Assembly (NCBI GenBank): GCA_023014485.1
Contig: JAJOZX010005517.1
Coordinates: 1-64,000, forward strand
Length of the DNA stretch: 64,000 nucleotides
Direction of reading: 5' to 3'
Source: Bathynomus jamesi
Lineage: Eukaryota > Arthropoda > Malacostraca > Isopoda > Cirolanidae
The translations under genes were made by a program, and so were the position numbers. Positions 1-13,634 of the stretch are shown here, piece by piece. Each line of letters opens with the position of its first letter. Positions within the stretch are counted from its first letter, which is position 1. Under the pieces are notes generated by a model. The model had not been told where the DNA came from and did not search any database. It worked only from the letters and a program-made list of their open reading frames with translations.

Positions 1-3000
1 GAATCGTTTTTGACGAGAGTGTCAAACTTTATGTATTCTGATTGGCTGATATTTGTCTGACGCTAAAGAAGTCACATGGCTAATTGGTTTTCACGTGGGT
101 GTGAATTTTGAAACCTTCCCATTGCCTCATATTTGGGTGTGGCAAAACATGGATATTCTCATTGATTCGCATGTGGTGTGTATATGTTAATCTCTTGATT
201 GGTCTTCATTTAGTGTGTATATGTTAATCTCTTGATTGGTCTTCATTTAGGTGTGTTTATATAGAAACAATTTTATTAGTTCACACATATTTGTTAATTT
301 AGAGCCTTTTTAATGCTCCCCATCTGTCTCTGGCTGTATCCAATACATTCGGATTCGTTTTGACACGAGTGTGAAACTTCATGTATTCCGATTGGCTGAT
401 GTTTGTCTGAAGCTAACTAAAGGACATATCTAATTGATTCTCATGTGGGTGTGAATTTTGGGACCTTCTTATTGGTTCATATTTGGTGTGGCTAAACTTT
501 CGATATTCTAATTGGTTCACATATATTTGTTAATTTTAAAGCTTTTCAATGCTCCTCATCTGTTTCTGGCTGTATCTAATACATTCGGATTCGTTTTGAG
601 AGAGTGTGAAACTTTATGTATTCTGATTGGCTGATATTTGTTTGACGCTAACGAGGGCACATGTCTAAATTGTTTTCACGTGGGTGTGAATTTTGGACCC
701 TTCCCATTGGCTCATATTTGGGTGTGGCTAAACATTGGATATTCTATTCATTCGCATGTGGGTGTGTGTATGTTAATCTCTTGATTGATCTTCATTTACG
801 TGTGTATATGTTAATCTCTTGATTGGTCTTCATTTAGTTGTGTTTATATAGAAACATTGGATTAGTTCACACATATTTCTTAATTTTAGAGCCTTTTTAA
901 TGCTCCCCATCTGTCTCTGGCTGTATCCAATACATTCTGATTCGTTTTGACAAGAGTGTGAAACTTCATGTATTTCGATTGGCTGTGTTTGTCTGACGCT
1001 AACTAAAGGACATATCTAATTGATTCTCATGTGGGTGTGAATTTTGGGACCTTCTTTTTGGTTCATATTTGGGTGTGGCCAAACTTTCGATATTCTAATT
1101 GGTTCACATATATTTGTTAATTTTAAAGCTTTTTCAATGCTCCTCATCTGTTCTGGCTGTATATAATACATTCGGATTCGTTTTGACGAGAGTGTGAAAC
1201 TTTTGTATTCTGATTGGCTAACATTTGTCTGACGCAAACGAAGGCACATATCTAATTGGTTTTCACGTGGGTGTGAATTTTGGACTCTTCCCATTGGCTC
1301 ATATTTGGGTGTGGCTAAACATGGATATTCTAATTCATTCGCATGTGGGTGTGTGTATGTTAATCTCTTGATTGGTCTTCATTTACGTGTGTATATGTTA
1401 ATCTCTTGATTGTCTTCGTTTAGTTGTTTATATAGAACAATTGGATTAGTTCACACATATTTGTTAATTTTAGAGCCTTTTTAATGCTCCCCATCTGTCT
1501 CTGGCTGTATCCAATACATTCTGATTCGTTTTGACAAGAGTGTGAAACTTCATGTATTCTGATTGGCTGATGTTTGTCTGACGCTAACTAAAGGATATAT
1601 CTAATTGATTGTCATGTGGGTGTGAATTTTGGGACCTTCTTATTGGTTCATATTTGGGTGTGGCTAAACTTTCGATATTCTAATTAGTTCACATATATTT
1701 GTTAATTTTAAAGCTTTTTCAATGCTCGTCATTTGTTTCTGGCTGTATCTAATACATTCGGAATCGTTTTGACGAGAGTGTCAAACTTTATGTATTCTGA
1801 TTGGCTGATATTTGTCTGACGCTAAAGAAGTCACATGGCTAATTGGTTTTCACACGTGGGTGTGAATTTTGAAACCTTCCCATTGCCTCATATTTGGGTG
1901 TGGCTAAACATTGGATATTCTCATTGATTCGCATGTGGGTGTGTATATGTTAATCTCTTGATTGGTCTTCATTTAGGTGTGTATATGTTAATCTCTTGAT
2001 TGGTCTTCATTTAGGTGTGTTTATATAGAAACAATTTTATTAGTTCACATATTTGTTAATTTTAGAGCCTTTTTAATGCTCCCCATCTGTCTCTGGCTGT
2101 ATCCAATACATTCGGATTCGTTTTGACACGAGTGTGAAACTTCATGTATTCCGATTGGCTGATGTTTGTCTGAAGCTAACTAAAGGACATATCTAATTGA
2201 TTCTCATGTGGGTGTGAATTTTGGGACCTTCTTATTGGTTCATATTTGGGTGTGGCTAAACTTTCGATATTCTAATTGGTTCACATATATTTGTTAATTT
2301 TAAAGCTTTTTCAATGCTCCTCATCTGTTTCTGGCTGTATCTAATACATTCGGATTCGTTTTGACGAGAGTGTGAAACTTTATGTATTCTGATTGGCTAA
2401 CATTTGTCTGACGCAAACGAAGGCACATGTCTAATTGGTTTTCACGTGGGTGTGAATTTTGGACTCTTCCCATTGGCTCACATTTGGGTGTGGCTAAACA
2501 TTGGATATTCTAATTGATTCGCATGTGGGTGTGTATATGTTAATCTCTTGATTTGTCTTCATTTAGGTGTGTTTATGTAGAAACAATTGGATTAGATCAC
2601 ACACATTTGTTAATTTTAGAGCCTTTTTAATGCTCCCCATGTCTCTGGCTGTATCCAATACATTCTGATTCGTTTTGACAAGAGTGTGAAACTTCATGTA
2701 TTCTGATTGGCTGATGTTTGTCTGACGCTAACTAAAGGATATATCTAATTGATTGTCATGTGGGTGTGAATTTTGGGACGTTCTTATTGGTTCATATTTG
2801 GGTGTGGCTAAACTTTCGATATTCTAATTAGTTCACATATATTTGTTAATTTTAAAGCTTTTTCAATGCTCGTCATTTGTTTCTGGCTGTATCTAATACA
2901 TTCGGAATCGTTTTGACGAGAGTGTCAAACTTTATGTATTCTGATTGGCTGATATTTGTCTGACGCTAAAGAAGTCACATGGCTAACTGGTTTTCACGTT

Positions 3001-6000
3001 GGTGTGAATTTTGAACCCTTCCCATTGGCTCATATTTGGGTGTGGCTAAACATTGGATATTCTAATTGATTCGCATGTGGGTGTGTATATGTTAATCTCT
3101 TGATTGGTCTTCATTTAGGTGTGTATATGTTAATCTCTTGATTGGTCTTCATTTAGGCGTCTTTATATAGAAACAATTGGATTAGTTCACACATACTTTA
3201 TGTATTCTGATTGGCTAACATTTGTCTGACGCAAACGAAGGCACATGTCTAATTGGTTTTCACGTGGGTGTGAATTTTGGACTCTTCCCATTGGCTCATA
3301 CTTGGGTGTGGCTAAACATTGGATATTCTAATTGATTCGCATGTGGGTGTGTATATGTTAATCTCTTGATTGGTCTTCATTTAGGTGTGTTTACGTAGAA
3401 ACAATTGGATTAGATCACACATATTTGTTAATTTTAGAGCCTTTTTTATGCTCCCCATCTGTCTCTGGCTGTATCCAATACATTCTGATTCGTTTTGACA
3501 AGAGTGTGAAACTTCATGTATTCCGATTGGCTGATGTTTGTCTGACGCCTACTAAAGGACATATCTAATTGATTGTCATGTGGGTGTGAATTTTGAGACC
3601 ATCTTATTGGTTCATATTTGGGTATGGCTAAACTTTCAATATTCTAATTGGTTCACATATATTTGTTAATTTTAAAGCTTTTTCAATGCTCCTCATCTGT
3701 TTCTGGCTGTATCTAATACATTCGGATTCGTTTTGACGAGAGTGTGAAACTTTATGTATTCTGATTGGCTGATATTTGTTTCACGCTAACGAGGGCACAT
3801 GTCTAATTGGTTTTCACGTGGGTGTGAATTTTGCACCCTTCCCATTGGCTCATATTTGGGAGTGGCTAAACATTGGATATTCTAATTCATTCGCATGTGG
3901 TGTGTGTATGTTAGTCTCTTATTGGTCTTCATTTAGGTTGTATATGTTAATCTCTTGATTGGTCTTCATTTAGTTGTGTTTATATAGAAACAATTGGATT
4001 AGTTCACACATATTTCTTAATTTTAGAGCCTTTTTAATGCTCCCCATCTGTCTCTGGCTGTATCCAATACATTCTGATTCGTTTTGACAAGAGTGTGAAA
4101 CTTCATGTATTCCGATTGGCTGATGTTTGTCTGACGCTAACTAAAGGACATATCTAATTGATTCTCATGTGGGTGTGAAATTTGGGACCTTCTTATTGGT
4201 TCTATTTGGGTGTGGCTAAACTTTCGATATTCTAATTGGTTCCATATATTTGTTAATTTTAAAGCTTTTTCAATGCTCGTCATCTGTTTCTGGCTGTATC
4301 TAATACATTCGGAATCGTTTTGACGAGAGTGTCAAACTTTATGTATTCTGATTGGCTGATATTTGTCTGACGCTAAAGAAGTCACATGGCTAATTGGTTT
4401 TCACGTGGGTGTGAATTTTGAAACCTTCCCATTGCCTCATATTTGGGTGTGGCTAAACATTGGATATTCTATTGATTCGCATGTGGGTGTGTATATGTTA
4501 ATCTCTTGATTGGTCTTCATTTAGGTGTGTATATGTTAATCTCTTGATTGGTCTTCATTTAGGTGTGTTTATAGAAACAATTTTATTAGTTCACACATAT
4601 TTGTTAATTTTAGAGCCTTTTTAATGCTCCCCATCTGTCTCTGGCTGTATCCAATACATTCGGATTCGTTTTGACACGAGTGTGAAACTTCATGTATTCC
4701 GATTGGCTGATGTTTGTCTGAAGCTAACTAAAGGACATATCTAATTGATTCTCATGTGGGTGTGAATTTTGGGACCTTCTTATTGGTTCATATTTGGGTG
4801 TGGCTAAACTTTCGATATTCTAATTGGTTCACATATATTTGTTAATTTTAAAGCTTTTTCAATGCTCCTCATCTGTTTCTGGCTGTATCTAATACATTCG
4901 GATTCGTTTTGACGAGAGTGTGAAACTTTATGTATTCTGATTGGCTGATATTTGTTTGACGCTAACGAGGGCACATGTCTAATTGTTTTCACGTGGGTGT
5001 GAATTTTGGACCCTTCCCATTGGCTCATATTTGGGTGTGGCTAAACATTGGATATTCTAATTCATTCGCATGTGGGTGTGTATGTTAATCTCTTGATTGG
5101 TCTTCATTTAGTGTGTATATGTTAATCTCTTGATTGGTCTTCATTTAGTTGTTTATATAGAAACAATTGGATTAGTTCACACATATTTCTTAATTTTAGA
5201 GCCTTTTTAATGCTCCCCATCTGTCTCTGGCTGTATCCAATACATTCTGATTCGTTTTGACAAGAGTGTGAAACTTCATGTATTCCGATTGGCTGTGTTT
5301 GTCTGACGCTAACTAAAGGACATATCTAATTGATTCTCATGTGGGTGTGAATTTTGGGACCTTCTTTTGGTTCATATTTGGGTGTGGCTAAACTTTCGAT
5401 ATTCTAATTGGTTCACATATATTTGTTAATTTTAAAGCTTTTTCAATGCTCCTCATCTGTTTCTGGCTGTATAATACATTCGGATTCGTTTTGACGAGAG
5501 TGTGAAACTTTATGTATTCTGATTGGCTAACATTTGTCTGACGCAAACGAAGGCACATGTCTAATTGGTTTTCACGTGGGTGTGAATTTTGGACTCTTCC
5601 ATTGGCTCACATTTGGGTGTGGCTAAACATTGGATATTCTAATTGATTCGCATGTGGGTGTGTATATGTTAATCTCTTGATTGGTCTTCATTTAGGTGTG
5701 TTTATATAGAACAATTGGATTAGTTCACACATATTTGTTAATTTTAGAGCCTTTTTATGCTCCCCATCTGTCTCTTGCTGTATCCAATACATTCCGGATT
5801 CGTTTTGACAAGAGTGTGAAACTTCATGTATTCCGATTGGCTGATGTTTGTCTGACGCTAACTAAAGGACATATCTAATTGATTCTCATGTGGGTGTGAA
5901 TTTTGGGACCTTCTTATTGGTTCATATTTGGGTGTGGCTAAACTTTCGATATTCTAATTGGTTCACATATATTTGTTAATTTTAAAGCTTTTTCAATGCT

Positions 6001-7124
6001 CCTCATCTGTTTCTGGCTGTATCTAATACATTCGGATCGTTTTGACGAGAGTGTGAAACTTTATGTATTCTGATTGGCTGATATTTGTCTGACGCTAACG
6101 AAGGCACATGTCTAATTGGTTTTCACGTGGGTGTGAATTTTGGACCCTTCCCATTGGCTCATATTTGGGTGTGGCTAAACATTGGATATTCTAATTCATT
6201 CGCATGTGGGTGTGTGTATGTTAATCTCTTGATTGGTCTTCATTTAGGTGTGTTTATATAGAAACAATTGATTAGTTCACACATATTTGTTAATTTTAGA
6301 GCCTTTTTTATGCTCCCCATCTGTCTCTTGCTGTATCCAATACATTCATTCGTTTTGACAAGAGTGTGAAACTTCATGTATTCCGATTGGCTGATGTTTG
6401 TCTGACGCTAACTAAAGGACATATCTAATTGATTCTCATGTGGGTGTGAATTTTGGGACCTTCTTATTGGTTCATATTTGGTGTGGCTAAACTTTCGATA
6501 TTCTAATTGGTTCACATATATTTGTTAATTTTAAAGCTTTTCAATGCTCCTCATCTGTTTCTGGCTGTATCTAATACATTCGGATTCGTTTTACGAGAGT
6601 GTGAAACTTTATGTATTCTGATTGGCTGACATTTGTCTGACGCTAACGAAGGCGTCTAATTGGTTTTCACGTGGGTGTGAATTTTGGACTCTTCCCATTG
6701 GCTCATATTTGGGTGTGGCTAAACATTGGATTTCTAATTGATTCGCATGTGGGTGTATATGTTAATCTCTTGATTGGTCTTCATTTAGGTGTTTTATGTA
6801 AAAAATTGGATTAGTTCACACATATTTGTTAATTTTAGAGCCTTTTTTATGCTCCCCATCTGTCTCTGGCTGTATCCAATACATCTGATTCGTTTTGACA
6901 AGAGTGTGAAACTTCATGTATTCCGATTGGCTGATGTTTGTCTGACGCTAACTAAAGGACATATCTAATTGATTCTCATGTGGGTGTGAATTTTGGGACC
7001 TTCTTATTGGTTCATATTTGGGTGTGGCTAAACTTTCGATATTCTAATTAGTTCACATATATTTGTTAATTTTAAAGCTTTTTCAATGCTCGTCATCTGT
7101 TTCTGGCTGTATCTAATACATTCG
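1..7124 (+). repeat. Array block 1: mixed A1/A2/A3 dimers
   Basis: A units start near 1, 588, 1175, 1761, 2353, 2905, 3195 (partial), 3725, 4312, 4901, 5483, 6035 and 6583, each followed by a B unit (for example 352, 939, 1523, 2115, 2667, 3487, 4076, 4663). A1 units (GTCAAAC, then GTCACATGG) lie at 1, 1761, 2905 and 4312, all with two 38-mers. Several B units carry CTGAAGCTAAC instead of CTGACGCTAAC (near 411, 2172 and 4720), a variant seen again near 47.78 and 51.75 kb. The unit at 6583 has the shortened GGCGTCTAATTGG form. No gene is visible. Confidence 0.93.
3183..3205 (+). repeat. Internal deletion joint A to A (no B unit between)
   Basis: The A1 unit begun at 2905 runs to TTCACACATA and then jumps to CTTTATGTATTCTG of another A unit at about 3195. 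About 330 bp are missing: the A tail, a whole B unit and the first 25 bp of the next A. No long homology is evident at the joint. Confidence 0.85.
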
Positions 7125-7298
7125 GATCGTTTTGACGAGAGTGTCAAACTTTATGTATTCTGATTGGCTGATATTTGTCTGACGCTAAAGAAGTCACATG
7201 GCTAATTGGTTTTCACGTGGTGTGAATTTTGAACCCTTCCCATTGGCTCATATTTGGGTGTGGCTAAACATTGGATATTCTAATTGATTCGCATGTGG

Positions 7299-7408
7299 GT
7301 GTGTATATGTTAATCTCTTGATTGGTCTTCATTTAGGTGTGTATATGTTAATCTCTTGATTGGTCTTCATTTAGGTGTATATGTTAATCTCTGATGGTCT
7401 TCATTTAG
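7299..7408 (+). repeat. Triple 38-mer in the A1 unit at 7125
   Basis: Three tandem copies of the 38 bp module are present, the third shortened by small deletions (CTCTGATGGTC). It is followed by GTGTTTTATATAG. Confidence 0.88.
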
Positions 7409-10400
7409 GTGTTTTATATAGAAACAATTGGATTAGTTCACACATATTTGTTAATTTTAGAGCCTTTTTAATGCTCCCCATCTGTCTCTGGCTGTATCCA
7501 ATACATTCGGATTCGTTTTGACAAGAGTGTGAAACTTCATGTATTCCGATTGGCTGATGTTTGTCTGACGCTAACTAAAGGACATATCTAATTGATTCTC
7601 ATGTGGGTGTGAATTTTGGGACCTTCTTATTGGTTCATATTTGGTGTGGCTAAACTTTCGATATTCTAATTGGTTCACATATATTTGTTAATTTTAAAGC
7701 TTTTCAATGCTCCTCATCTGTTTCTGGCTGTATCTAATACATTCGGATTCGTTTTACGAGAGTGTGAAACTTTATGTATTCTGATTGGCTAATTTGTCTG
7801 ACGCTAACGAAGGCACATGTCTAATTGGTTTTCACGTGGGTGTGAATTTTGGACTCTTCCCATTGGCTCATTTGGTGTGGCTAAACATTGGATATTCTAA
7901 TTGATTCGCATGTGGTGTGTATATGTTAATCTCTTGATTGGTCTTCATTTAGGTGTGTTTATATAGAACAATTGGATTAGTTCACACATATTTGTTAATT
8001 TTAGAGCCTTTTTTATGCTCCCCATCTGTCTCTCTGTATCCAATACATTCTGATTCGTTTTGACAAGAGTGTGAAACTTCATGTATTCCGATTGGCTGAT
8101 GTTTGTCTGACGCTAACTAAAGGACATATCTAATTGATTCTCATGTGGGTGTGAATTTTGGGACCTTCTTATTGGTTCATATTTGGGTGTGGCTAAACTT
8201 TCGATATTCTAATTGGTTCACATATATTTGTTAATTTTAAAGCTTTTTCAATGCTCCTCATCTGTTTCTGGCTGTATCTAATACATTCGGATTCGTTTTG
8301 ACGAGAGTGTGAAACTTTATGTATTCTGATTGGCTGATATTTGTCTGACGCTAACGAAGGCACATGTCTAATTGGTTTTCACGTGGGTGTGAATTTTGGA
8401 CCCTTCCCATTGGCTCATATTTGGGTGTGGCTAAACATTGGATATTCTAATTCATTCGCATGTGGGTGTGTATGTTAATCTCTTGATTGGTCTTCATTTA
8501 GTGTGATATGTTAATCTCTTGATTGGTCTTCATTTAGTTGTGTTTATATAGAAACAATTGGATTAGTTCACACATATTTTTAATTTTAGAGCCTTTTTAA
8601 TGCTCCCCATCTGTCTCTGGCTGTATCCAATACATTCTGATTCGTTTTGACAAGAGTGTGAAACTTCATGTATTCCGATTGGCTGAGTTTGTCTGACGCT
8701 AACTAAAGGACATATCTAATTGATTCTCATGTGGGTGTGAATTTTGGGACCTTCTTTTGGTTCATATTTGGGTGTGGCTAAACTTTCGATATTCTAATTG
8801 GTTCACATATATTTGTTAATTTTAAAGCTTTTTCAATGCTCCTCATCTGTTTCTGGCTGTATCTAATACATTCGGATTCGTTTTGACGAGAGTGTGAAAC
8901 TTTATGTATTCTGATTGGCTACATTTGTCTGACGCTAACGAAGGCACATGTCTAATTGGTTTTCACGTGGGTGTGAATTTTGGACTCTTCCCATTGGCTC
9001 ATATTTGGGTGTGGCTAAACATTGGATATTCTAATTGATTCGCATGTGGGTGTGTATATGTTAATCTCTTGATTGGTCTTCATTTAGGTGTGTTTATATA
9101 GAAACAATTGGATTAGTTCACACATATTTGTTAATTTTAGAGCCTTTTTATGCTCCCCATCTGTCTCTGCTGTATCCATACATTCCTTCGTTTTGACAAG
9201 AGTGTGAAACTTCATGTATTCCGATTGGCTGATGTTTGTCTGACGCTAACTAAAGGACATATCTAATTGATTCTCATGTGGGTGTGAATTTTGGGACCTT
9301 CTTATTGGTTCATATTTGGGTGTGGCTAAACTTTCGATATTCTAATTGGTTCACATATATTTGTTAATTTTAAAGCTTTTTCAATGCTCCTCATCTGTTT
9401 CTGGCTGTATCTAATACATTCGGATTCGTTTTGACGAGAGTGTGAAACTTTATGTATTCTGATTGGCTGATATTTGTTGACGCTAACGAGGGCACATGTC
9501 TAATTGGTTTTCACGTGGGTGTGAATTTTGGACCTTCCCATTGGCTCATATTTGGGTGTGGCTAAACATTGGATATTCTAATTCATTCGCATGTGGGTGT
9601 GTATGTTAATCTCTTGATTGGTCTTCATTTAGGTGTGTTTATATAAAACAATTATTAGTTCACACATATTTGTTAATTTTAGAGCCTTTTTATGCTCCCC
9701 ATCTCTCTCTTGCTGTATCCAATACATCCGATTCGTTTTGACAAGAGTGTGAAACTTCATGTATTCCGATTGGCTGATGTTTGTCTGACGCTAACTAAAG
9801 GACATATCTAATTGATTCTCATGTGGGTGTGAATTTTGGGACCTTCTTATTGGTTCATATTTGGGTGTGGCTAAACTTTCGATATTCTAATTGGTTCACA
9901 TATATTTGTTAATTTTAAAGCTTTTCAATGCTCCTCATCTGTTTCTGGCTGTATCTAATACATTCGGATTCGTTTTACGAGAGTGTGAAACTTTATGTAT
10001 TCTGATTGGCTGACATTTGTCTGACTAAGAAGGCGTCTAATTGGTTTTCACGTGGGTGTGAATTTTGGACTCTTCCCATTGGCTCATATTTGGTGTGGCT
10101 AAACATTGGACATTCTAATTGATTCGCATGTGTGTGTATATGTTAATCTCTTGATTGGTCTTCATTTAGGTGTGTTTATGTTTAAAAAATTGGATTAGTT
10201 CACACATATTTGTTAATTTTAGAGCCTTTTTATGCTCCCCATCTGTCTCTGGCTGTATCCAATACATTCTGATTCGTTTTGACAAGAGTGTGAAACTTCA
10301 TGTATTCCGATTGGCTGATGTTTGTCTGACGCTAACTAAAGGACATATCTAATTGATTCATGTGGGTGTGAATTTGGGACCTTCTTATTGGTTCATATTT

Positions 10401-10675
10401 GGGTTGGCTAAACTTTCGATATTCTAATTGGTTCACATATATTTGTTAATTTTAAAGCTTTTCAATGCTCGTCATCTGTTTCTGGCTGTATCTAATACAT
10501 TCGGATCGTTTTGACGAGAGTGTCAAACTTTATGTATTCTGATTGGCTGATATTTGTCTGACGCTAACGAAGTCACATGGCTAATTGGTTTTCACGTTGT
10601 GAATTTTGAACCCTTCCCATTGGCTCATATTTGGGTGTGGCTAAACATTGGATATTCTAATTGATTCGCATGTGG

Positions 10676-10782
10676 GTGTGTATGTTAATCTCTTGATTGG
10701 TCTTCATTAGGTGTATATGTTAATCTCTTGATTGGTCTTCATTTAGGTGTATATGTTAATCTCTTGATTGGTCTTCATTTAG
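10676..10782 (+). repeat. Triple 38-mer in the A1 unit at 10504
   Basis: There are three tandem copies, the first two slightly shortened (GTGTGTATG and TCATTAGG). The unit is followed by a B with CTAACTATAGG, as in the cassettes at 13345 and 17351. Confidence 0.88.
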
Positions 10783-13520
10783 GTGTCTTTATATAGAAAC
10801 AATTGGATTAGTTCACACATATTTGTTAATTTTAGAGCCTTTTTAATGCTCCCCATCTGTCTCTGGCTGTATCCAATACATTCGGATTCGTTTTGACAAG
10901 AGTGTGAAACTTCATGTATTCCGATTGGCTGATGTTTGTCTGACGCTAACTATAGGACATATCTAATTGATTCTCATGTGGTGTGAATTTTGGGACCTTC
11001 TTATTGGTTCATATTTGTGGCTAAACTTTCGATATTCTAATTGGTTCACATATATTGTTAATTTTAAAGCCTTTTCAATGCTCCTCATCTGTTTCTGGCT
11101 GTATCTAATACATTCGGATTCGTTTTACGAGAGTGTGAAACTTTATGTATTCTGATTGGCTAACATTTGTCTGACGCTAACGAAGGCACATGTCTAATTG
11201 GTTTTCACGTGGGTGTGAATTTTGGACTCTTCCCATTGGCTCATATTTGGGTGTGGCTAAACATTGGATATTCTAATTGATTCGCATGTGGGTGTGATAT
11301 GTTAATCTCTTGATTGGTCTTCATTTAGGTGTGTTTATATAGAAACAATTGGATTAGTTCACACATATTTGTTAATTTTAGAGCCTTTTTTATGCTCCCC
11401 ATCTGTCTCTTGCTGTATCCATACATCCATTCGTTTTGACAAGAGTGTGAAACTTCATGTATTCCGATTGGCTGATGTTTGTCTGACGCTAACTAAAGGA
11501 CATATCTAATTGATTCTCATGTGGGTGTGAATTTTGGGACCTTCTTATTGGTTCATATTTGGGTGTGGCTAAACTTTCGATATTCTAATTGGTTCACATA
11601 TATTTGTTAATTTTAAAGCTTTTTCAATGCTCCTCATCTGTTTCTGGCTGTATCTAATACATTCGGAATCGTTTTGACGAGAGTGTCAAACTTTATGTAT
11701 TCTGATTGGCTGATATTTGTCTGACGCTAAAGAAGTCACATGGCTAATTGGTTTTCACGTGGGTGTGAATTTTGAACCCTTCCCATTGCCTCATATTTGG
11801 TGTGGCTAAACATTGGATATTCTATTGATTCGCACGTGGTGTGTATATGTTAATCTCTTGATTGGTCTTCATTTAGTGTGTATATGTTAATCTCTTGATT
11901 GGTCTTCATTTAGGTGTGTTTATATAGAAACAATTGGATTAGTTCACACATATTTGTTAATTTTAGAGCCTTTTTAATGCTCCCCATCTGTCTCTGGCTG
12001 TATCCAATACATTCGGATTCGTTTTGACACGAGTGTGAAACTTCATGTATTCCGATTGGCTGATGTTTGTCTGACGCTAACTAAAGGACTTCTAATTGAT
12101 TCTCATGTGGGTGTGAATTTTGGGACCTTCTTATTGGTTCATATTTGGGTGTGGCTAAACTTTCGATATTCTAATTGGTTCACATATATTTGTTAATTTT
12201 AAAGCTTTTTCAATGCTCCTCATCTGTTTCTGGCTGTATCTAATACATTCGGATTCGTTTTGACGAGAGTGTGAAACTTTATGTATTCTGATTGGCTGAT
12301 ATTTGTTTGACGCTAACGAGGGCACATGTCTAATTGGTTTTCACGTGGGTGTGAATTTTGGACCCTTCCCATTGGCTCATATTTGGGTGTGGATAAACAT
12401 TGGATATTCTAATTCATTCGCATGTGGGTGTGTGTATGTTAATCTCTTGATTGGTCTTCATTTAGGTGTGTTTATATAAAACAATTGATTAGTTCACACA
12501 TATTTGTTAATTTTAGAGCCTTTTTTATGCTCCCCATCTCTCTCTTGCTGTATCCAATACATCCGATTCGTTTTGACAAGAGTGTGAAACTTCATGTATT
12601 CCGATTGGCTGATGTTTGTCTGACGCTAACTAAAGGACATATCTAATTGATTCTCATGTGGGTGTGAATTTTGGGACCTTCTTATTGGTTCATATTTGGT
12701 GTGGCTAAACTTTCGATATTCTAATTGGTTCACATATATTTGTTAATTTTAAAGCTTTTCAATGCTCCTCATCTGTTTCTGGCTGTATCTAATACATTCG
12801 GATTCGTTTTACGAGAGTGTGAAACTTTATGTATTCTGATTGGCTGACATTTGTCTGAAGCTAACGAAGGCGTCTAATTGGTTTTCACGTGGGTGTGAAT
12901 TTTGGACTCTTCCCATTGGCTCATATTTGTGTGGCTAAACATTGGACATTCTAATTGATTCGCATGTGGTGTGTATATGTTAATCTCTTGATTGGTCTTC
13001 ATTTAGGTGTGTTTATGTAAAAAATTGGATTAGTTCACACATATTTGTTAATTTTAGAGCCTTTTTTATGCTCCCCATCTGTCTCTGGCTGTATCCAATA
13101 CATTCTGATTCGTTTTGACAAGAGTGTGAAACTTCATGTATTCTGATTGGCTGATGTTTGTCTGACGCTAACTAAAGGACATATCTAATTGATTGTCATG
13201 TGGGTGTGAATTTTGGGACCTTCTTATTGGTTCATATTTGGGTGTGGCTAAACTTTCGATATTCTACTTAGTTCACATATATTTGTTAATTTTAAAGCTT
13301 TTTCAATGCTCGTCATTTGTTTCTGGCTGTATCTAATACATTCGGAATCGTTTTGACGAGAGTGTCAAAGTTTATGTATTCTGATTGGCTGATATTTGTC
13401 TGACGCTAAAGAAGTCACATGGCTAATTGGTTTTCACGTTGGTGTGAATTTTGAACCCTTCCCATTGGCTCATATTTGGGTGTGGCTAAACATTGGATAT
13501 TCTAATTGATTCGCATGTGG

Positions 13521-13634
13521 GTGTGTATATGTTAATCTCTTGATTGGTCTTCATTTAGGTGTGTATATGTTAATCTCTTGATTGGTCTTCATTTAGGTGT
13601 GTATATGTTAATCTCTTGATTGGTCTTCATTTAG
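13521..13634 (+). repeat. Triple perfect 38-mer in the A1 unit at 13345
   Basis: Copies start at 13521, 13559 and 13597, giving exactly 3 x 38 = 114 bp with no differences seen between copies. It is then followed by GTGTCTTTATATAG. Perfect identity of adjacent copies points to recent slippage or unequal exchange. Confidence 0.95.

Noticed and set aside
1016..1294. Open reading frame of 92 codons on the minus strand, and a similar one at 4804-5028
   Set aside because: It lies wholly inside satellite units and recurs with frame breaks wherever the same A/B junction occurs. Units of 238, 316 and 38 bp are mostly not multiples of three, so no frame persists. No start context, domain or codon signal was seen.
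13521..13634. Short direct repeats that could suggest a CRISPR array
   Set aside because: The 38-mers abut with no unique spacers, there is no leader or cas gene, and the surrounding DNA is satellite.
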